DNA from: Delphinus delphis | Taxonomy: Eukaryota > Chordata > Mammalia > Artiodactyla > Delphinidae | DNA: 64,000 bases | Direction: 5' to 3' | Assembly (NCBI RefSeq): GCF_949987515.2 | Contig: NC_082683.1 | Location: 126,628,582-126,692,581 of the forward strand | In this document: piece after piece, positions 34,441 through 46,629 of the stretch | Layout: the number at the start of each line of letters is the position of its first letter | How positions within the stretch are numbered: position 1 is the first letter of the stretch | Position numbers and translations under genes: made by a program | The notes under the pieces: model-generated | The model's input: the letters and a program-made list of their open reading frames with translations, nothing else | The model's database searches: none | What the model was told of the DNA's origin: nothing

Positions 34441-35735
34441 TATAGGCCATTTTTGAAATTCATAGACAGCAGACAGTATTCCGGAAGAGTAGGCTCAGGA
34501 AGATATTTCAATTTTAAGGAAGGGAGATAACAGGCATTATACCTATATGGGTATAGGGGATAAGCCCTACAACCAGTCAAAGGTCCTGTTAGTTGGGCTC
34601 CTGGAGACATCAGAGCAATTGATCCTTGTACTGATCCCACTGTACTGAGTTCAGGGACATACCTGGACTAAACTCATGTTGGCCTACAGGGGTTGAGGGA
34701 GATGCTTGAATGTACTATATTGAACTGCTGTCAGTAATAATATTATATATTATATAACAATAAGTTTGATGATCTCAGGCATATATTCCGACTAGCCTAC
34801 GCTCAGACTTCCTCTGGCCTGTATAAGACAGAATGCTGGGTTTCCTGAAGTGATATTACCCTCATTCACTTAGACATTATAATCCATAACTGCAGGATTT
34901 TAGGGTGTAGAAATTTGCCCTTCCATCTGTCCTGGAAAATGTGCTGTGTATCCTGACATCGCTAACTTCCTTAAGGATCCTTTAGAAAAATGAATCCAGC
35001 TTGATTTCCTAGAGCAATGTCTGTGTTTGATATTTTGTCAGTTTAAGCCCCCTAATAAGACTTATTAAGTCCTGTTTGACTTTGCTTCCCAGAAAACTAC
35101 TGAGTGAATGCTTTTGAGAAAAAGAAAAAAAGAGAGAGTATGGCCACAAGAGGACAGGATGTAATCATGTACTTTATGCTTCTTTAAATAGGCGGGATTT
35201 GTAGACTGGTAGTTTGGGATATTCCAAAGTACTTGTTCATCTTCATTTCTGGAAGCCTTTTAAAAATTAGGAAACTTATTATGGCAGGGCTTCTATACTT
35301 TTCACCTAATGACTTTATCCTCAGACTGGTAGCTAGAAAGTTGAAAATGTCCCAGAGAATTTTTGAGTGAGTTTCTCATTTTTCAACAGAAAAAATATAC
35401 AGAAATAAGAGATAGATAATGATATAGTACAGTTGGATATAATTTTTGACTGGCTGAATAATTGTATCCAAAGATTGTGTTTTTTTCATTAGCACACTTC
35501 AGAAATTTGTTGTGGGTTCACCTTTGCTCAATATATTAAACAATTGCTAGTATAAAGGCAAGAAAAATGTTATGCTGGTCAAAATTTCAAATGACCTAAG
35601 CCTTGAAAGAATAGCTAATACACTTGAGTCACAGGATTAATTTCAAGATGGATTCATTTCAATATTAGATAACGGATTAGTAGGCTCCTAATTTCAAGAA
35701 AAAAAACCCTACCTAAAGCAGCATCTTTCTTTAGT
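34441..35735. other. Intergenic stretch; possible old repeat at 34440-34740
   Basis: No gene was recognised. The stretch 34440-34740 may be an old LTR or DNA repeat, but no family could be assigned. A short A/G tract lies at 35114-35142. Confidence 0.4.
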
Positions 35736-35739
35736 CTGA

Positions 35740-36455
35740 TTTCCACTACACACCCCTTAGAATGGCTAAAATTAAAGAGATTGTCAATATCAACTGTTGG
35801 TGAGGATGTGGAGCAACTGGAAATCTTACACATTTTGCTGGTGGAAGTGAAAAATTATATAATCACTTTAGAGAACAGTTTGTCAGTTTCTTATCAAGAT
35901 GAAAATATAATTACCATAAGACCAAAAAATTCCACTCCTAGATATTTATCCAGGAGAAAAGAAATATATGTAAAGACCTATACACAAATGTTTATAACTG
36001 TTTTGTTCATAGTAACCCCAAATGGAAATAACTTAAATGCTCACAATAAATGGATGAACAAACATATGTGTGGTATATTTATAAAATTAAGTACTACTCA
36101 GTGATGACAAGAAACAAACTATTGATTCATGCAACAACATGGATGAATACCAAAAACATTACGTTGAGTAAAAGAAGATGGAGACAAAGTATATATGTAT
36201 GAGTTCATTAAATGACACTCTAGAAAAGACAAATCTAATCTATAGGAATAGAAATTCAGTGGGTTGCCTAGGGCTGGGTTTGGGAGGACTGATTGCAAAG
36301 GTTACAAGGGATCTTCCTGAGGGATGGAACAGTCCTCTACCCTGACTGGGGTGATGGCTCCATGACGGCACACATTTGTTAAAACTCATCAAACCATAGT
36401 CATAAACTATGTATTTGTACGTAAATTATGCTTCAAAAAAGATTAAAAAATAGTA
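35740..36455 (+). mobile_element. Old L1 (L1M type) ORF2 end and 3'UTR
   Basis: 'cccttagaatggctaaaatt', 'ggtgaggatgtggagcaact', 'tccactcctagatatttatcc', 'gcaacaacatggatgaatacc', 'gtgggttgcctagggctggg' and 'tgcttcaaaaaagattaaaaaa' are in the order of an old L1 3' end. The open frame 35781-36104 is a piece of the ORF2 C-terminus. Confidence 0.88.
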
Positions 36456-36778
36456 TGATTGTAGAACTCTAAGAAAATGTTGGAGATATCAATAAATCAT
36501 GCAGCAGTAGAAGCTCCTTGAATGACTGTGTGATGAAAAGTTTAAGTTGCAGGAAGGGGGATCTAAGAACAGTCGTTAATCAATGGCTTGAGCTGCAGAG
36601 CAATGAACAAACTTTTGGTATGTGTTACTTAATTCAATTAATTGGGCATCCATACCAAAAAAAAAATTCCCATTGTGACTTCAGAGAATATTATGCATTC
36701 AGAATTGCTCTGAAGGCATAAAGAACTAGGGTCTGCAAACAAGCAATGACAACTATCATCATGATCTTAATTATTATT

Positions 36779-36983
36779 ATTATTATTATTTGCAGTACGC
36801 GGGCCTCTCACCGTTGTGGCCTCTCCCGTTGCGGACCACAGGCTCCGGACGCGCAGGCTCAGTGGCCATGGCTCACGGGCCCAGCCACTCTGCGGCATGT
36901 GGGATCTTCCCGGACCGGGGCACGAACCCGTGTCCCCTGCATCGGCAGGCGGACTCTCAACCACTGCGCCACCAGGGAAGCCC
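36779..36983 (-). mobile_element. CHR-2-type SINE, reverse orientation
   Basis: The reverse complement starts GGGGCTTCCCTGGTGGCGCA at 36983 and reads through ATGCAGGGGACACGGGTTCG to AGTGAGAGGCCCGCGTAC. Its tail is an (ATT)n run. The duplication CTTAATTATTATT is at 36766-36778 and 36984-36996. It is close to the consensus and therefore probably young. Confidence 0.95.
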
Positions 36984-36999
36984 CTTAATTATTATTTTT

Positions 37000-39680
37000 G
37001 ATTATATTTGTACTTCCCTTGGTGAATAATATATCTATACATTCACATGAAACTTTCCTGAAATTTAAACACAATCTACTGTTGGAAGATAATAATGTTG
37101 GTACCAAATACAAACTGAACATGATTTTCCAATATGAGATAGTGTGCTTCCATTTCACATGAATGTAAATCATTTTGTAACTCACAGAAGGACGATAAGG
37201 AAAACTTAAGGTGTTACTTTAAAAAATCAAAATTCAAAGATGAACATCAAACTATGAATATGAAGCCCTGACAGTAACTTAGGTAAAACCACAGACTGAT
37301 TCTTAATGCTAAAATTTTCTCTGCTGAGACACAGTCAGGTTGGTTCTAGGATCAAAAGCCTAAATCAAGAATTATATATTGTACTCTCTCCAGATGGAGG
37401 CTTACCAATTTGGGTAATGGAAAAGTGACTTCTACATTTCATTCCAATTTTGAATTAGGTATCTATATGATGATAATATTAAAATACACTTTTTAATAGT
37501 ATTATGATGTATTTTCAATGCCTGAGTGGCATGGCACAAATATGAGTAAGATGCCAGCTTCTGGTTAGCTAGCTGTTCTTTGGGTACACTGTGGAGTATG
37601 CCAGCTCTCAAGTTTGTTTGAGTTTCCAAACCTTTTGTGGCAAAGTTAGACTCAAAAAGGAGAAAAAACAACCCTCACATATTTTGCTTGCTGGGCGGTC
37701 CTATCACATAGATTCAGAATAAGATCATTAGTGTTGATGAATTTTCCTAGTGATGCTTGAGAACTTAACACACAGTTTTGAGAGTTGCTTCATGTTGCAC
37801 TGTCTAGCTTGAACTCTAAAAATTGTTCAGTTGCTAAACCAAACATGCCCCAGGTTTGCCAAGGAAAATAATCTTTTTTCCTATTTCCCGTGCTCCATCA
37901 GGGTACAAAACACAGAATAAGCCAAAATTTCTCCACAGTAGGCTTGCAGTCTTAAGGAGACCATTATTTTCAACGCAGAAAGTCAAATATTTTTTCCAGA
38001 ACCGATTTTCTTGCTGACCACACTGAGCATTGAGAAATCAGTGAGCGCCTTCTTGGGAAAAATTGAATTGAAGAAGGAATTTGGCTTTAGAAAACAGGAA
38101 GTGGGTTTCTATTACTGTATAAGGCCAAGATAGAAGGACTTCTAGACCACATTGTCAAAGGTGTGTGAATAATCTCTAGAGGCAGTGACTATTCCTTTTG
38201 ATGCTTATCTAAATCAAAGCAAGGTTTATCCATTACTCCTCATTTAATGACAAAGCTAGGATAATACTGATGGACTTTCCTTTCTTTTCAAGGAGGAGGA
38301 GATCAAGTTGGGAAAGTCCAATTCAACACTTTTAAGAAGTCTTTAGTACAAACATATTTCATCCATTAGGTTAATGTTTTTCTCAGGCTTGTCCAGGAAT
38401 AAATCCCAATTTTCTCCCCTTAACATCCCAAAGGCACAGCTGATTTGTTTTTAGTTGGGGCAATGAAATGTTTAAATGGGAAACACATGTCCATTTGGTC
38501 TGGAGAGGACAAGCTAGGAGCTTCTTGTTTACGAGGCCCCCACTCAGCAATAATCTGACAGCCACAGAAAGACTAAACAAGCAACTAGCAATTAACTCCT
38601 AAATAATAGTTCTTCCTGGGAAGATAGTGGATTTTAAATCCATGTAGAACACTCAGTACCTAATTTAAGGTTTAAAAGGCTCTTTATTTCAAAAAGGAGG
38701 AAGTTCTGTTATAAATCTTACTTCATTGTTGCCCTTCTCTTTCTCGCAACACAAATAATTTGACCTAACTCTTCCACCCTAACGCTCATGATCCCGATCC
38801 CTGTGTCCTAGGTAGTGTTTCCAAGTGGATATTTCTTTCCAGCCTCTCTTTTACCTTTATATTCTTTTCTAAATTCTGTATCCCAAGCACAATCTGGGAA
38901 ATGGGAAGAAAAATATTATCTCCTGAGAGAATTACACTGAATAAACAACATAGAGAAGTTGCTGAATCAAAGGAATCTCAGGAGATTGTGACATGCAGAG
39001 TGGAATTGAAGGTCAGCATTTTTGGTACCAGGACAGTAACACGTAGGAGAGATCACAGTCTAATCAGTCTTCCTTGTAGCTGTTACCGTGGCCCTGTGTG
39101 CTGCTAAGAGTGAGTCTTTCTTGTAAATAAAATAAATATAGTAAGTTTAATCACATGGAATATTTTATACAACTGCTATGAGTAGTGTTTCTGGAAATAA
39201 CAGGTTTTAGAAACAAAATAAGTCCTTAAATTGATAACGGTGACATGTGATTTTGTATACTGCCATTAACCTTGTTAGAAGATGTAAATGTTACATTATT
39301 TAAATCCCACCCGATAATGTTTTCTGGTGTTTTCCAGTGTTTGCATATTTGTTATAGACTGTAGTTTATTTTACTACTATTAAACTTAATATCTATGATT
39401 TATTAATAATGAAGATTAATAAAGTCATAATTAATAATTAATGTATTTATAAACAAATGTGTTTTAGATATCCATAATAAGAAGTAAAGAGCGTACAGAG
39501 TACTGAAAGTGTTTTAAGAATAACTTATGACTTTGCCAAGTCTCAAGAATTCCCAGGAATTCTAATTTCTTGTTCCCGAATCCTAAGATTAATACTAGCC
39601 GGGAATTTGAAGCACTAGTCCTTGGTGAACCTAGGAGGAAACATCATTCGTGAATAGAATACCGAATTCCAGTATTCAGT
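37000..39680. other. Intergenic stretch, largely unique
   Basis: About 2.7 kb with no recognisable gene, young repeat or simple repeat. All open frames are under 80 codons and have no known match. Confidence 0.5.
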
Positions 39681-39689
39681 GCCTTAGCA

Positions 39690-39870
39690 AAGAGTGGTGA
39701 GAATGTTTTGAACTTGGGAATTAGAAGAGCTAGATTAAAAACTGTCTTTCAGAGACTTGTCCTCTAGACGACAGCCTTGGGCAAGCCACTGGCAATATGG
39801 AAATACTAACGCTTTACTGGGTCGTTGATGAGCTCAAATAAGATTAAAAATTTCACTTTGTACCCTTTTA
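39690..39870 (+). repeat. Possible MIR
   Basis: 'gaacttgggaattagaagagctagattaaaaactg...cagccttgggcaagccactggcaatatgg' resembles a MIR core. The copy is diverged. Confidence 0.45.
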
Positions 39871-40234
39871 CGCACTTCAGATAAATTCAGGCAATTATCT
39901 CAAATAATCTTGCCAAAATTTGCGTGCTCCCTATAAAATTGGGAAGACCCAAAACTGGACTGCAAGACTGACTGGGAAATTGGTAGAAAGAGCTTTGTGG
40001 CTAGTTCCAAGTATTCTGCTCCTAATAATTTTCCCTATCTGCAAAATAGGATCAGGAATGGGTGTGGTGAACGGCTGATGGATTTTGAGATACTGGGGAT
40101 TTCTGCTGACTGCCTCCAGCAAGGCTCCAGATTCAGTGTCCTTCCTTTTTCAATACTAGAAAAAGTCTAATGGGAAAAACACAAAAAAGGAATCAGCCAG
40201 AACAAAAATATCAAAGATCAAATGTGACCCAAGA

Positions 40235-40341
40235 GACTGACAGGTACACACTGCTATATTTAAAATAGATAACCAATAGGGACCTACTGTAGAGCACAGG
40301 GAACTCTGTATTCTGTAATAACGTTTAAAAATAAAGAAAAA
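40235..40341 (+). mobile_element. Short 5'-truncated L1 tail with perfect target-site duplication
   Basis: A 107-bp L1 3' end ('taaaatagataaccaatagggacctactgtagagcacagggaactct', then 'aataaag' and poly(A)) is flanked by AAATGTGACCCAAGA at 40220-40234 and 40342-40356. The tail is the same type as the minus-strand L1 piece at 61.9 kb and unlike L1 A, B and C. Confidence 0.92.
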
Positions 40342-40884
40342 AAATGTGACCCAAGAATGCTACCCAAATATTTAAGGTCATTGGGACACCTTAATCAACC
40401 AGTTTTTCCACTGTTTCCAACTTCAATCATTTAAGTACTATATTATACTTTCTACAACATCTGCATACCATCCGTACTCATTTCTTTAATATTTTTCTTT
40501 AATTTGGTCCATTTTTAACTTAGTCTTGTCCCAAACAACAATAAACATGAAATTATTGATTGATGTGCAAATGTTATTTCCCTAAAACACATTTGCATAA
40601 CTATTACATATATCATAACACATTGGTACATAACTATTATGGTAAACAAATGTCCATCTGTGTACCATTTCAAATCATACTGCCTACCACTGGACCACAA
40701 TTTGGGAAAGAGTTCTACAGACCATTTTCACTAAGTTTACTAACAAAGCCTAAGGAAAGGCATTTTGTCTTAAATGAGTAAATGGAAACAGGCCTGTGAA
40801 GTCACACAGGACCCCACGCTCAGAAGGGTCTCATGTTTGGTTTAATACTCTGCTGTCACCCTCCTAAAACTCTTAATAATTTTT

Positions 40885-41230
40885 TTAAAATTATTTATTT
40901 ATTTATTTTTGGCTGTTTTGGGCCTTCGTTGCTGCACGTGGGCTTTCTCTAGTTGTGGCTAACGGGGGCTACTCTTCATTGCAGTGTGAGGGCTTCTCAC
41001 TGCGGTGGCTTCTCTTGTTGCACAGCATGGGTCCTAGGCACAGGCTCAGTAGTTGCAGCACGTGGGCTCAGTAGTTGTGGCTCGCGGGCTGTAGAGCACA
41101 GGCTTGGTAGTTGTGGCGCACGGGCTTAGTTGTTCCGCGGCAAGGGGGATCTTCCCAGACCAGGGCTGAAACCCGTGTCCCCCTGCATTAGCAGGTGGAT
41201 TCTTAACTACTGTGCCACCAGAGAAGTCTC
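40885..41230 (-). mobile_element. Long CHR-family SINE, reverse orientation
   Basis: The minus-strand head GGAGACTTCTCTGGTGGCAC leads into the tRNA-like part, then a long body with repeated 'cagtagttgtggc / cacgggctcagtag' motifs, ending in an (AAATA)n tail at 40885-40910. The flanks are CTCTTAATAATTTTT (40870-40884) and CTCTGAATAATTTTT (41231-41245). Confidence 0.88.
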
Positions 41231-41245
41231 CTCTGAATAATTTTT

Positions 41246-42590
41246 AAACAAGAAGACCCACATTTTCAGTTTGTACCACGTGCTGCAATTTATATAGTCA
41301 GTCCCAAAGGGATAGAGGAATAAAAAGGATTGGCATCAGAACATAGCTCAAATGTGACATTGAAATTTCATTAAATTCATTCATAATGTTTTTCATTAAC
41401 AACTTTTTGCAATCAATCATTAAGTAGTTATTCACCCTAAAATTATGCAAGACATCCATGGAAGATTTTTAAAAGAAGCAAGATATTTGTTACCTTATAG
41501 TAGAGCCTGTAGTCAGGTTGGGGAGTTAAGATGATATTCATTAATCAATTAGCTACTCCATAATGAAGAGCTAAGTGGAATATTGTGTATAACTGTAATA
41601 GTAGTTTAGAAAAGAAAGATATCTCAAAGTAGGAACAGTTGGAGAAGATGCGAAAGGGAAAGATTTGAGCCACTTATCATCTCAAATATCTAGTTTTAGA
41701 AATGTCTATGCTAAACTGTCATGTAAAATTCTCTACAGTCTAGTCCCAACCTTTCTTTCCAGCTTCTTCTCTAACCTGTTTCCCCAAATACAGATCTGTC
41801 CCTAAAACTTAAAAAAACCCAGGTCAAAAGTATGAATGGAGGCTCACATACCATGTATTCAGATGTTTAAAATTTATAAGCCAAAGTAGTAAACTGTTAA
41901 ATAATACCTGTCATAGTATCCTGCACTGATTATCCTATCTTTATGGCAATCTGGAAGGCTAGGTTCTAATTTAGGTTTCCTGGACTCCTGGGAGTTTCAC
42001 TCTTGAGCTTGGTGGGGTGGGAATAGCTGGCTCCTAGCCTCAGGTTTGCAGCCTACTCCCCTTCTGTTACTGTATCCCATTTCCAGCCCACAATGTGAGG
42101 GGCCTCATGCATACCATGTGGCCTCTAGCTCATACACCTAGGCTCATCCACACCTCCCCCCAGATACCTGCCTGCTGTCCTCACTTCAGTGTAGGTGAGT
42201 TCACATCAGCAGCATGATCTGCCTTGGGAAGATGAATTTGGGAAAAAGTCTGTGCAGGCCCTCAAGCAGGTTTGGGGCCATTTGGGCAAGGAATTCTGGA
42301 TCCCAGGAAACCAGAGTGGGGTCTACAAAGGGCAGGGGTGGGAAGGAGGGTTATAGGGGGTGGGCATGGGCTCTGGGTGAGCATATCTTCTTGCTCATGG
42401 TCTTCTTGTTTCATGGAAGGTTTGTAGTTGAGGAGGGCTGAAGCCTGGTCCTGCAATACACAGAACCTCAGGAAGGTACAGCCAATATACCCTATGTGCT
42501 ACCCATTGCCTAATTTCTCCTTTTCCCTAAAAAGTGTTTTTAAGTATCTCTTTGTCTTTATACATACCACTCTGCCTTTCTTTTTCACCT
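41246..42590. other. Intergenic stretch without recognisable gene
   Basis: Mixed AT-rich (41.3-41.9 kb) and GC-richer (41.95-42.45 kb) unique sequence. The open frame 42214-42441 has no recognisable product. Confidence 0.45.
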
Positions 42591-42599
42591 ACAATACCC

Positions 42600-42880
42600 A
42601 CACCCACTCTGTTGAGTATCATAAGAACTTGTTCATATGCCACCTCATCTTTGAAGCTCTGCAAACACCATTAGGCACGGACAGTTCATTTCTGCTTTGT
42701 GGTCCCTTGACATTTTATTTGTGCCTCTATGATGGCCTTTATTATCTTGCATTGTAATCACTATCTTCCTCCACTGGCCTGTGAGTGCTTTGTCCATGTT
42801 TGGTCTCTGTACCAAAAGAGGAACTAGTGACACACAGTACTCTCTCTTACAAACATATTTACTGAGAGAATGAATGAATG
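42600..42880 (+). mobile_element. L2 LINE 3' end
   Basis: The L2 tail order is seen: 'catatgccacctcatctttgaag', 'tattatcttgcattgtaatcac', 'cctccactggcctgtgagtgctttg', and a (GAAT)n end at 42867-42880. Confidence 0.75.
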
Positions 42881-43599
42881 AAATATACTCTTGTGGCCCC
42901 CAAATGTGCCATGCTATGTAAAAGTTTGTTTATCTTGGAGCATTACTGGTCTCTAAGAGTAGACTTGAGCATCTACATGGCACCATCCTGGTGAAAACTG
43001 GAAACATTCAGTCATCCAGATGTTAGGTGTCATACGGATAAATCCCCAGACGATTGACTGAACTTTTCCATTTTCATTGGAATGATTGGCATTGTGTATA
43101 TAGGGCCTTGTGTTATCAGCCCTTGTACTCCCACCACAGTGGGTTCAAAAAGTTACTATTACAGATACAAATGCTCAGCAAGCTATTAATGGGATGCAGC
43201 ATTCTTCATCATGTGCTACTCACGTGAAAGCTGACAAGTTCGGTGCCAAAGTGATTTCAGTTCATCAGTCCTCATTGTCATTAGCAGCTAGCATTTATTA
43301 GGCAGTCGCATGTGCAGAGCACATTTTCAAATGAAAGACATCATGACAAACATTAGCTGATGAGAGGTTTTTTTTTAAGCCACAGAAACAGCTTTCCTGC
43401 CGCCTACCAAGCTATTTTATAAAAATTCTGCCTAAAGGATTCAGAGCATGTACTACGTTTTGATTTTTAAAATCACACTCATGTCATGGAAGTCCTCTGT
43501 TTCCCCAATTCCCTGCCCTTTGTTATGCCCTTGTCCTTGTCTTTTATCCCAAACTCTAATAATAGAGCATGCATTTGTTTGTTATATTCTGCCTCTTAG

Positions 43600-43815
43600 C
43601 GTGGATAGACGAGGTACAGTGGAAACGCAACATATTAAGAATCAGAAGCCCGACTTTTACCTTGCCCCTGTCATTTGGGGATTTGAGGAAAATCACTGAA
43701 CCTCTCAGAAGTTCAGTTTCCTGATTTGTAGTTAGTAATACCTGCCTTAGAGAGCTGCTGTGAGGGTGAATAAAATAATGTATGAGAAAGCACTTTGAAA
43801 ATTCCCAAGTAATAT
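43600..43815 (+). repeat. MIR SINE
   Basis: 'ttgaggaaaatcactgaacctctcagaagttcagtttcctgatttgtagttagtaatacctgccttagagagctgctgtgagg' is a clear MIR core and tail. Confidence 0.8.
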
Positions 43816-44854
43816 AAAAGTATTCAGGGTTATTATTCGTTGCCTTAAGGGCACCTTTCTATTTGATTTGAGGTTTTTGTCTCTTCAAAAACAAGCTTAG
43901 ATGGTGTCTGAGCATTGGTCCTTGAGGGTGTCTAGATACAACAGCAAAAAAAAAAAAGTCAAATGAAGCGTAATAAACAGTAATGATAGTGATTGTGATG
44001 GGTAGGACGGATAATCTTTTAAGCACAGATGGGAAATTCAAGGCTTGGAATTTTCCAGAAGTTTCCAAAGAGATTCCATGACTTCTGACGCAAATTCCAA
44101 AGCTCAGTGTGCTCCTTCTACTGTACTGTCCTCCCCCAGCCATAGTTCTCCCTTAGGGAGTTATAAAGTGAGACCTAATTTTTCATGTGCTTTTATGTGG
44201 CTCTCATGATGGAAGAGCTGCAGAGCGTCAAAGAACTAGTTCTATCCAGTATGTCCAAGTGGTGCTATCTGTGCACAGGCCATGGGGGTCGCTCACAATG
44301 GGGGCCAAGCACTGCTATTCCGTGTGGTGCTGTGATAAAAGGTGGCAGCCAACAAATATAGAATTGCCGCTCCTCCTAGAAGCAATGACATGAGCAAATG
44401 TGCCTGGCAGGTTTTTCTGAACAAACACATTTGGCCACCCATTTCCCTCAGCTTCTAGAGGAATTTCAGAACATAGATATTTGAAAAGTCCTACATCACG
44501 GGGAGAATATAAATGCTTATTACAGAACTGACAGATAAGATTCAGGAAACATACTCTTTCGATTAGAACTAGTCCAGGGAAAGGCCAGATTGCTAAAGGC
44601 AGCAGTTGTTTTAACTGCACAACGATACCACATGGTGGCTCCGGAAAGAACTGCACTGAGAAGACAAAATGTCTACAACCAGTTTTCCCCCCAGCAGCCT
44701 CTTTCTCCAAGGCATTGTGAGAATTTCGCAAAACAGATGCAATTAAAAATAGGAAATTTGCTGAATATCAGAAATTGCTTCCTAAATATTTCAAAGAAGT
44801 ATTTTAAACTATTCTATTTTATGAAAACTTCTCTGATAGTCCCCAGATGGGTAG

Positions 44855-44955
44855 GAGCCTCACAGCACTGGGTGTGTGATAATCACCTACTTTACTTGTC
44901 TTTCTCACCCAGGAGATGGTAAATCCCTTGAGGACAGGGCAGTGTCTTTCATCTC
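44855..44955 (+). mobile_element. L2 LINE 3' fragment
   Basis: 'ctcacccaggagatggtaaatcccttgaggacagggcagtgtctttcatctctg' matches the end of L2. Confidence 0.55.
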
Positions 44956-45185
44956 TGAAAGGCAGGCTAGTATAGTGGAGAGAGTTTCTGTGAGACACCA
45001 GCCTGTTCCAGGGTTAACTGTGTGACCTTCAGAATATTATACACTTACTAGACTTAGTTTCCTAATTGAAAAAGTGAAGATCAAAATAACTACTTCAAAG
45101 AGTCATTGCCAGGAAGATAAGTTCATGGGTGAACACTGCCCAGTGTATAGCAGATACTTCATTGATATCTGTTGAATGAATATAA
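44956..45185 (+). repeat. MIR SINE
   Basis: 'ggcaggctagtatagtggagagag', 'ctgtgtgaccttcag', 'actagacttagtttcctaattgaaaaagtgaagatc' and 'gagtcattgccaggaagat' are in MIR order. Confidence 0.7.
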
Positions 45186-45889
45186 GATGCATCTGTAAAA
45201 CATCTGCTATTGTATTTTCCATTTTGAAACCCGTATCTTCAGTATTTTTTCATAAATGCAATTTTTAAAAAAGTATTAAAACTTTCTCTTTGTATATGCT
45301 TCCTATTCTTTCTTTTGATCTTCTGTCATATCACCTCTTCAGAAAGATACACCTTGCATTGTGCTTATATAATTTTTTCAGCCTGTCCCTTTAATCTCTC
45401 CTAACACATATCAATATGTTAATAGATTTATGACTTGAAAATATTCCCTTGACCTGCAACTCCATCAACCTAATCTTTTATCTTTCTCCACTTTACTATT
45501 AAAATTGTCAAGTTAACTTTCTCCTTCTAATGCTTCTCTGTGAAGACATACTATGAACTTCCAAAACTGGCTTATTACCATCTATGCTACAGAAAGCAAA
45601 TATATTCTTGAACATCTCCAATGACTTTGTAATCATTAAATTTATGGACTTTAAAATCTTATTATTATAACAATTTCTTAACAAATTCCCTTTTTAAGAG
45701 TAAAAATTCTATGTTTTAGATGCAAAGCCACAGTTTATTAGTTTTATGCTATAAAGTGAGTCTCCTTCAAGGCCTTTGGACCTCAACTTCTAAATATATA
45801 TACTTAACCAAGTGGTGAGAATAAAGTGAGACAGGGTCTATGAAAGTTCTTTGAAAATTGTGAAGTGTTGTACTCATATTAAGAATTAT
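45186..45889. other. AT-rich intergenic stretch without recognisable gene
   Basis: No repeat family or exon could be assigned. Confidence 0.4.
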
Positions 45890-46270
45890 TGCTCTTATTA
45901 CTGTTATCAGGGACACAAGATGAGTTAGAAAAATATCCTGCTCTGGAAGACCCTACTGTCTACTTGTGAAGGAAGACCTATGCAAGATAATTTAGAAATA
46001 GACAAATGAGTGCCAGAAGAGCCAGTGTAAAAGTTTTTTGGAAAACCTACAATGGAGTGACTAGGTTGGAGTGGATAAGGAGTAGGCATTTGATTACTGT
46101 TGGAGTTGATGAAAGAATGATATTGATACAGAGAATAGACCTTTGAGTAGAATCCTAAAGATGAATAAGAACAATGGTGGGAAGATGGTTCCAGGCAAAT
46201 TAGCCCTGTAGGATATATATGGTGCAGTAGAAGGTGAGGATTCTGGAAAACTAAGCAAGAGCTATATTTT
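45890..46270 (+). repeat. Ancient unnamed repeat, copy 3 (partial)
   Basis: 'aatagacctttgagtagaatcctaaagatgaataag', 'gtgggaagatggttccaggcaaat' fit the part of the family that follows its 5' end in copy 5. Confidence 0.4.
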
Positions 46271-46419
46271 TCAGAGAACATATACTGTTATTACATGTGC
46301 TCATTTCTTACAAATAAAGTTCTAGAATGGCAATAAGGACAATTGTTTGTTGGTACTTCCTTAGCCTTTCCCAAATTATATTTTAATAGTAATTTATCTT
46401 TCTTTTAACTTCCTCTAGG

Positions 46420-46620
46420 ACAGTTGTTCTTAACTGGGAATGATTTTGCCACCAGGAGACATTTGGCAAAGTCTGGAGACACTGTTTGTTGTCACAATTG
46501 GTGGAATGCTACTGGCATCTAGAGTGTAGAGGTCAGAGATTGTGCTACACATCTTACAATGTATAGAACATTCCCACACAACAAAGAATTATCTGACCCC
46601 AAATATCAATCATGTCAATA
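46420..46620 (-). mobile_element. MER20-like hAT DNA transposon relic, reverse
   Basis: 'agttgttcttaactggg', 'caggagacatttggcaaagtctggagac', 'tgttgtcacaattgg', 'ctggcatctagagtgtagagg' and 'acaacaaagaattatctgacc' give a MER20 in reverse. The other copy is at 54290-54510. Confidence 0.82.
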
Positions 46621-46629
46621 TTATTTTTC

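Noticed and set aside
42214..42441. 75-codon frame in a GC-richer unique stretch
   Set aside because: No domain, no splice context, glycine/arginine-rich low-complexity reading.
44315..44731. 138-codon minus-strand open frame
   Set aside because: No recognisable domain, splice sites or neighbours. Length is possible by chance in 64 kb read in six frames.
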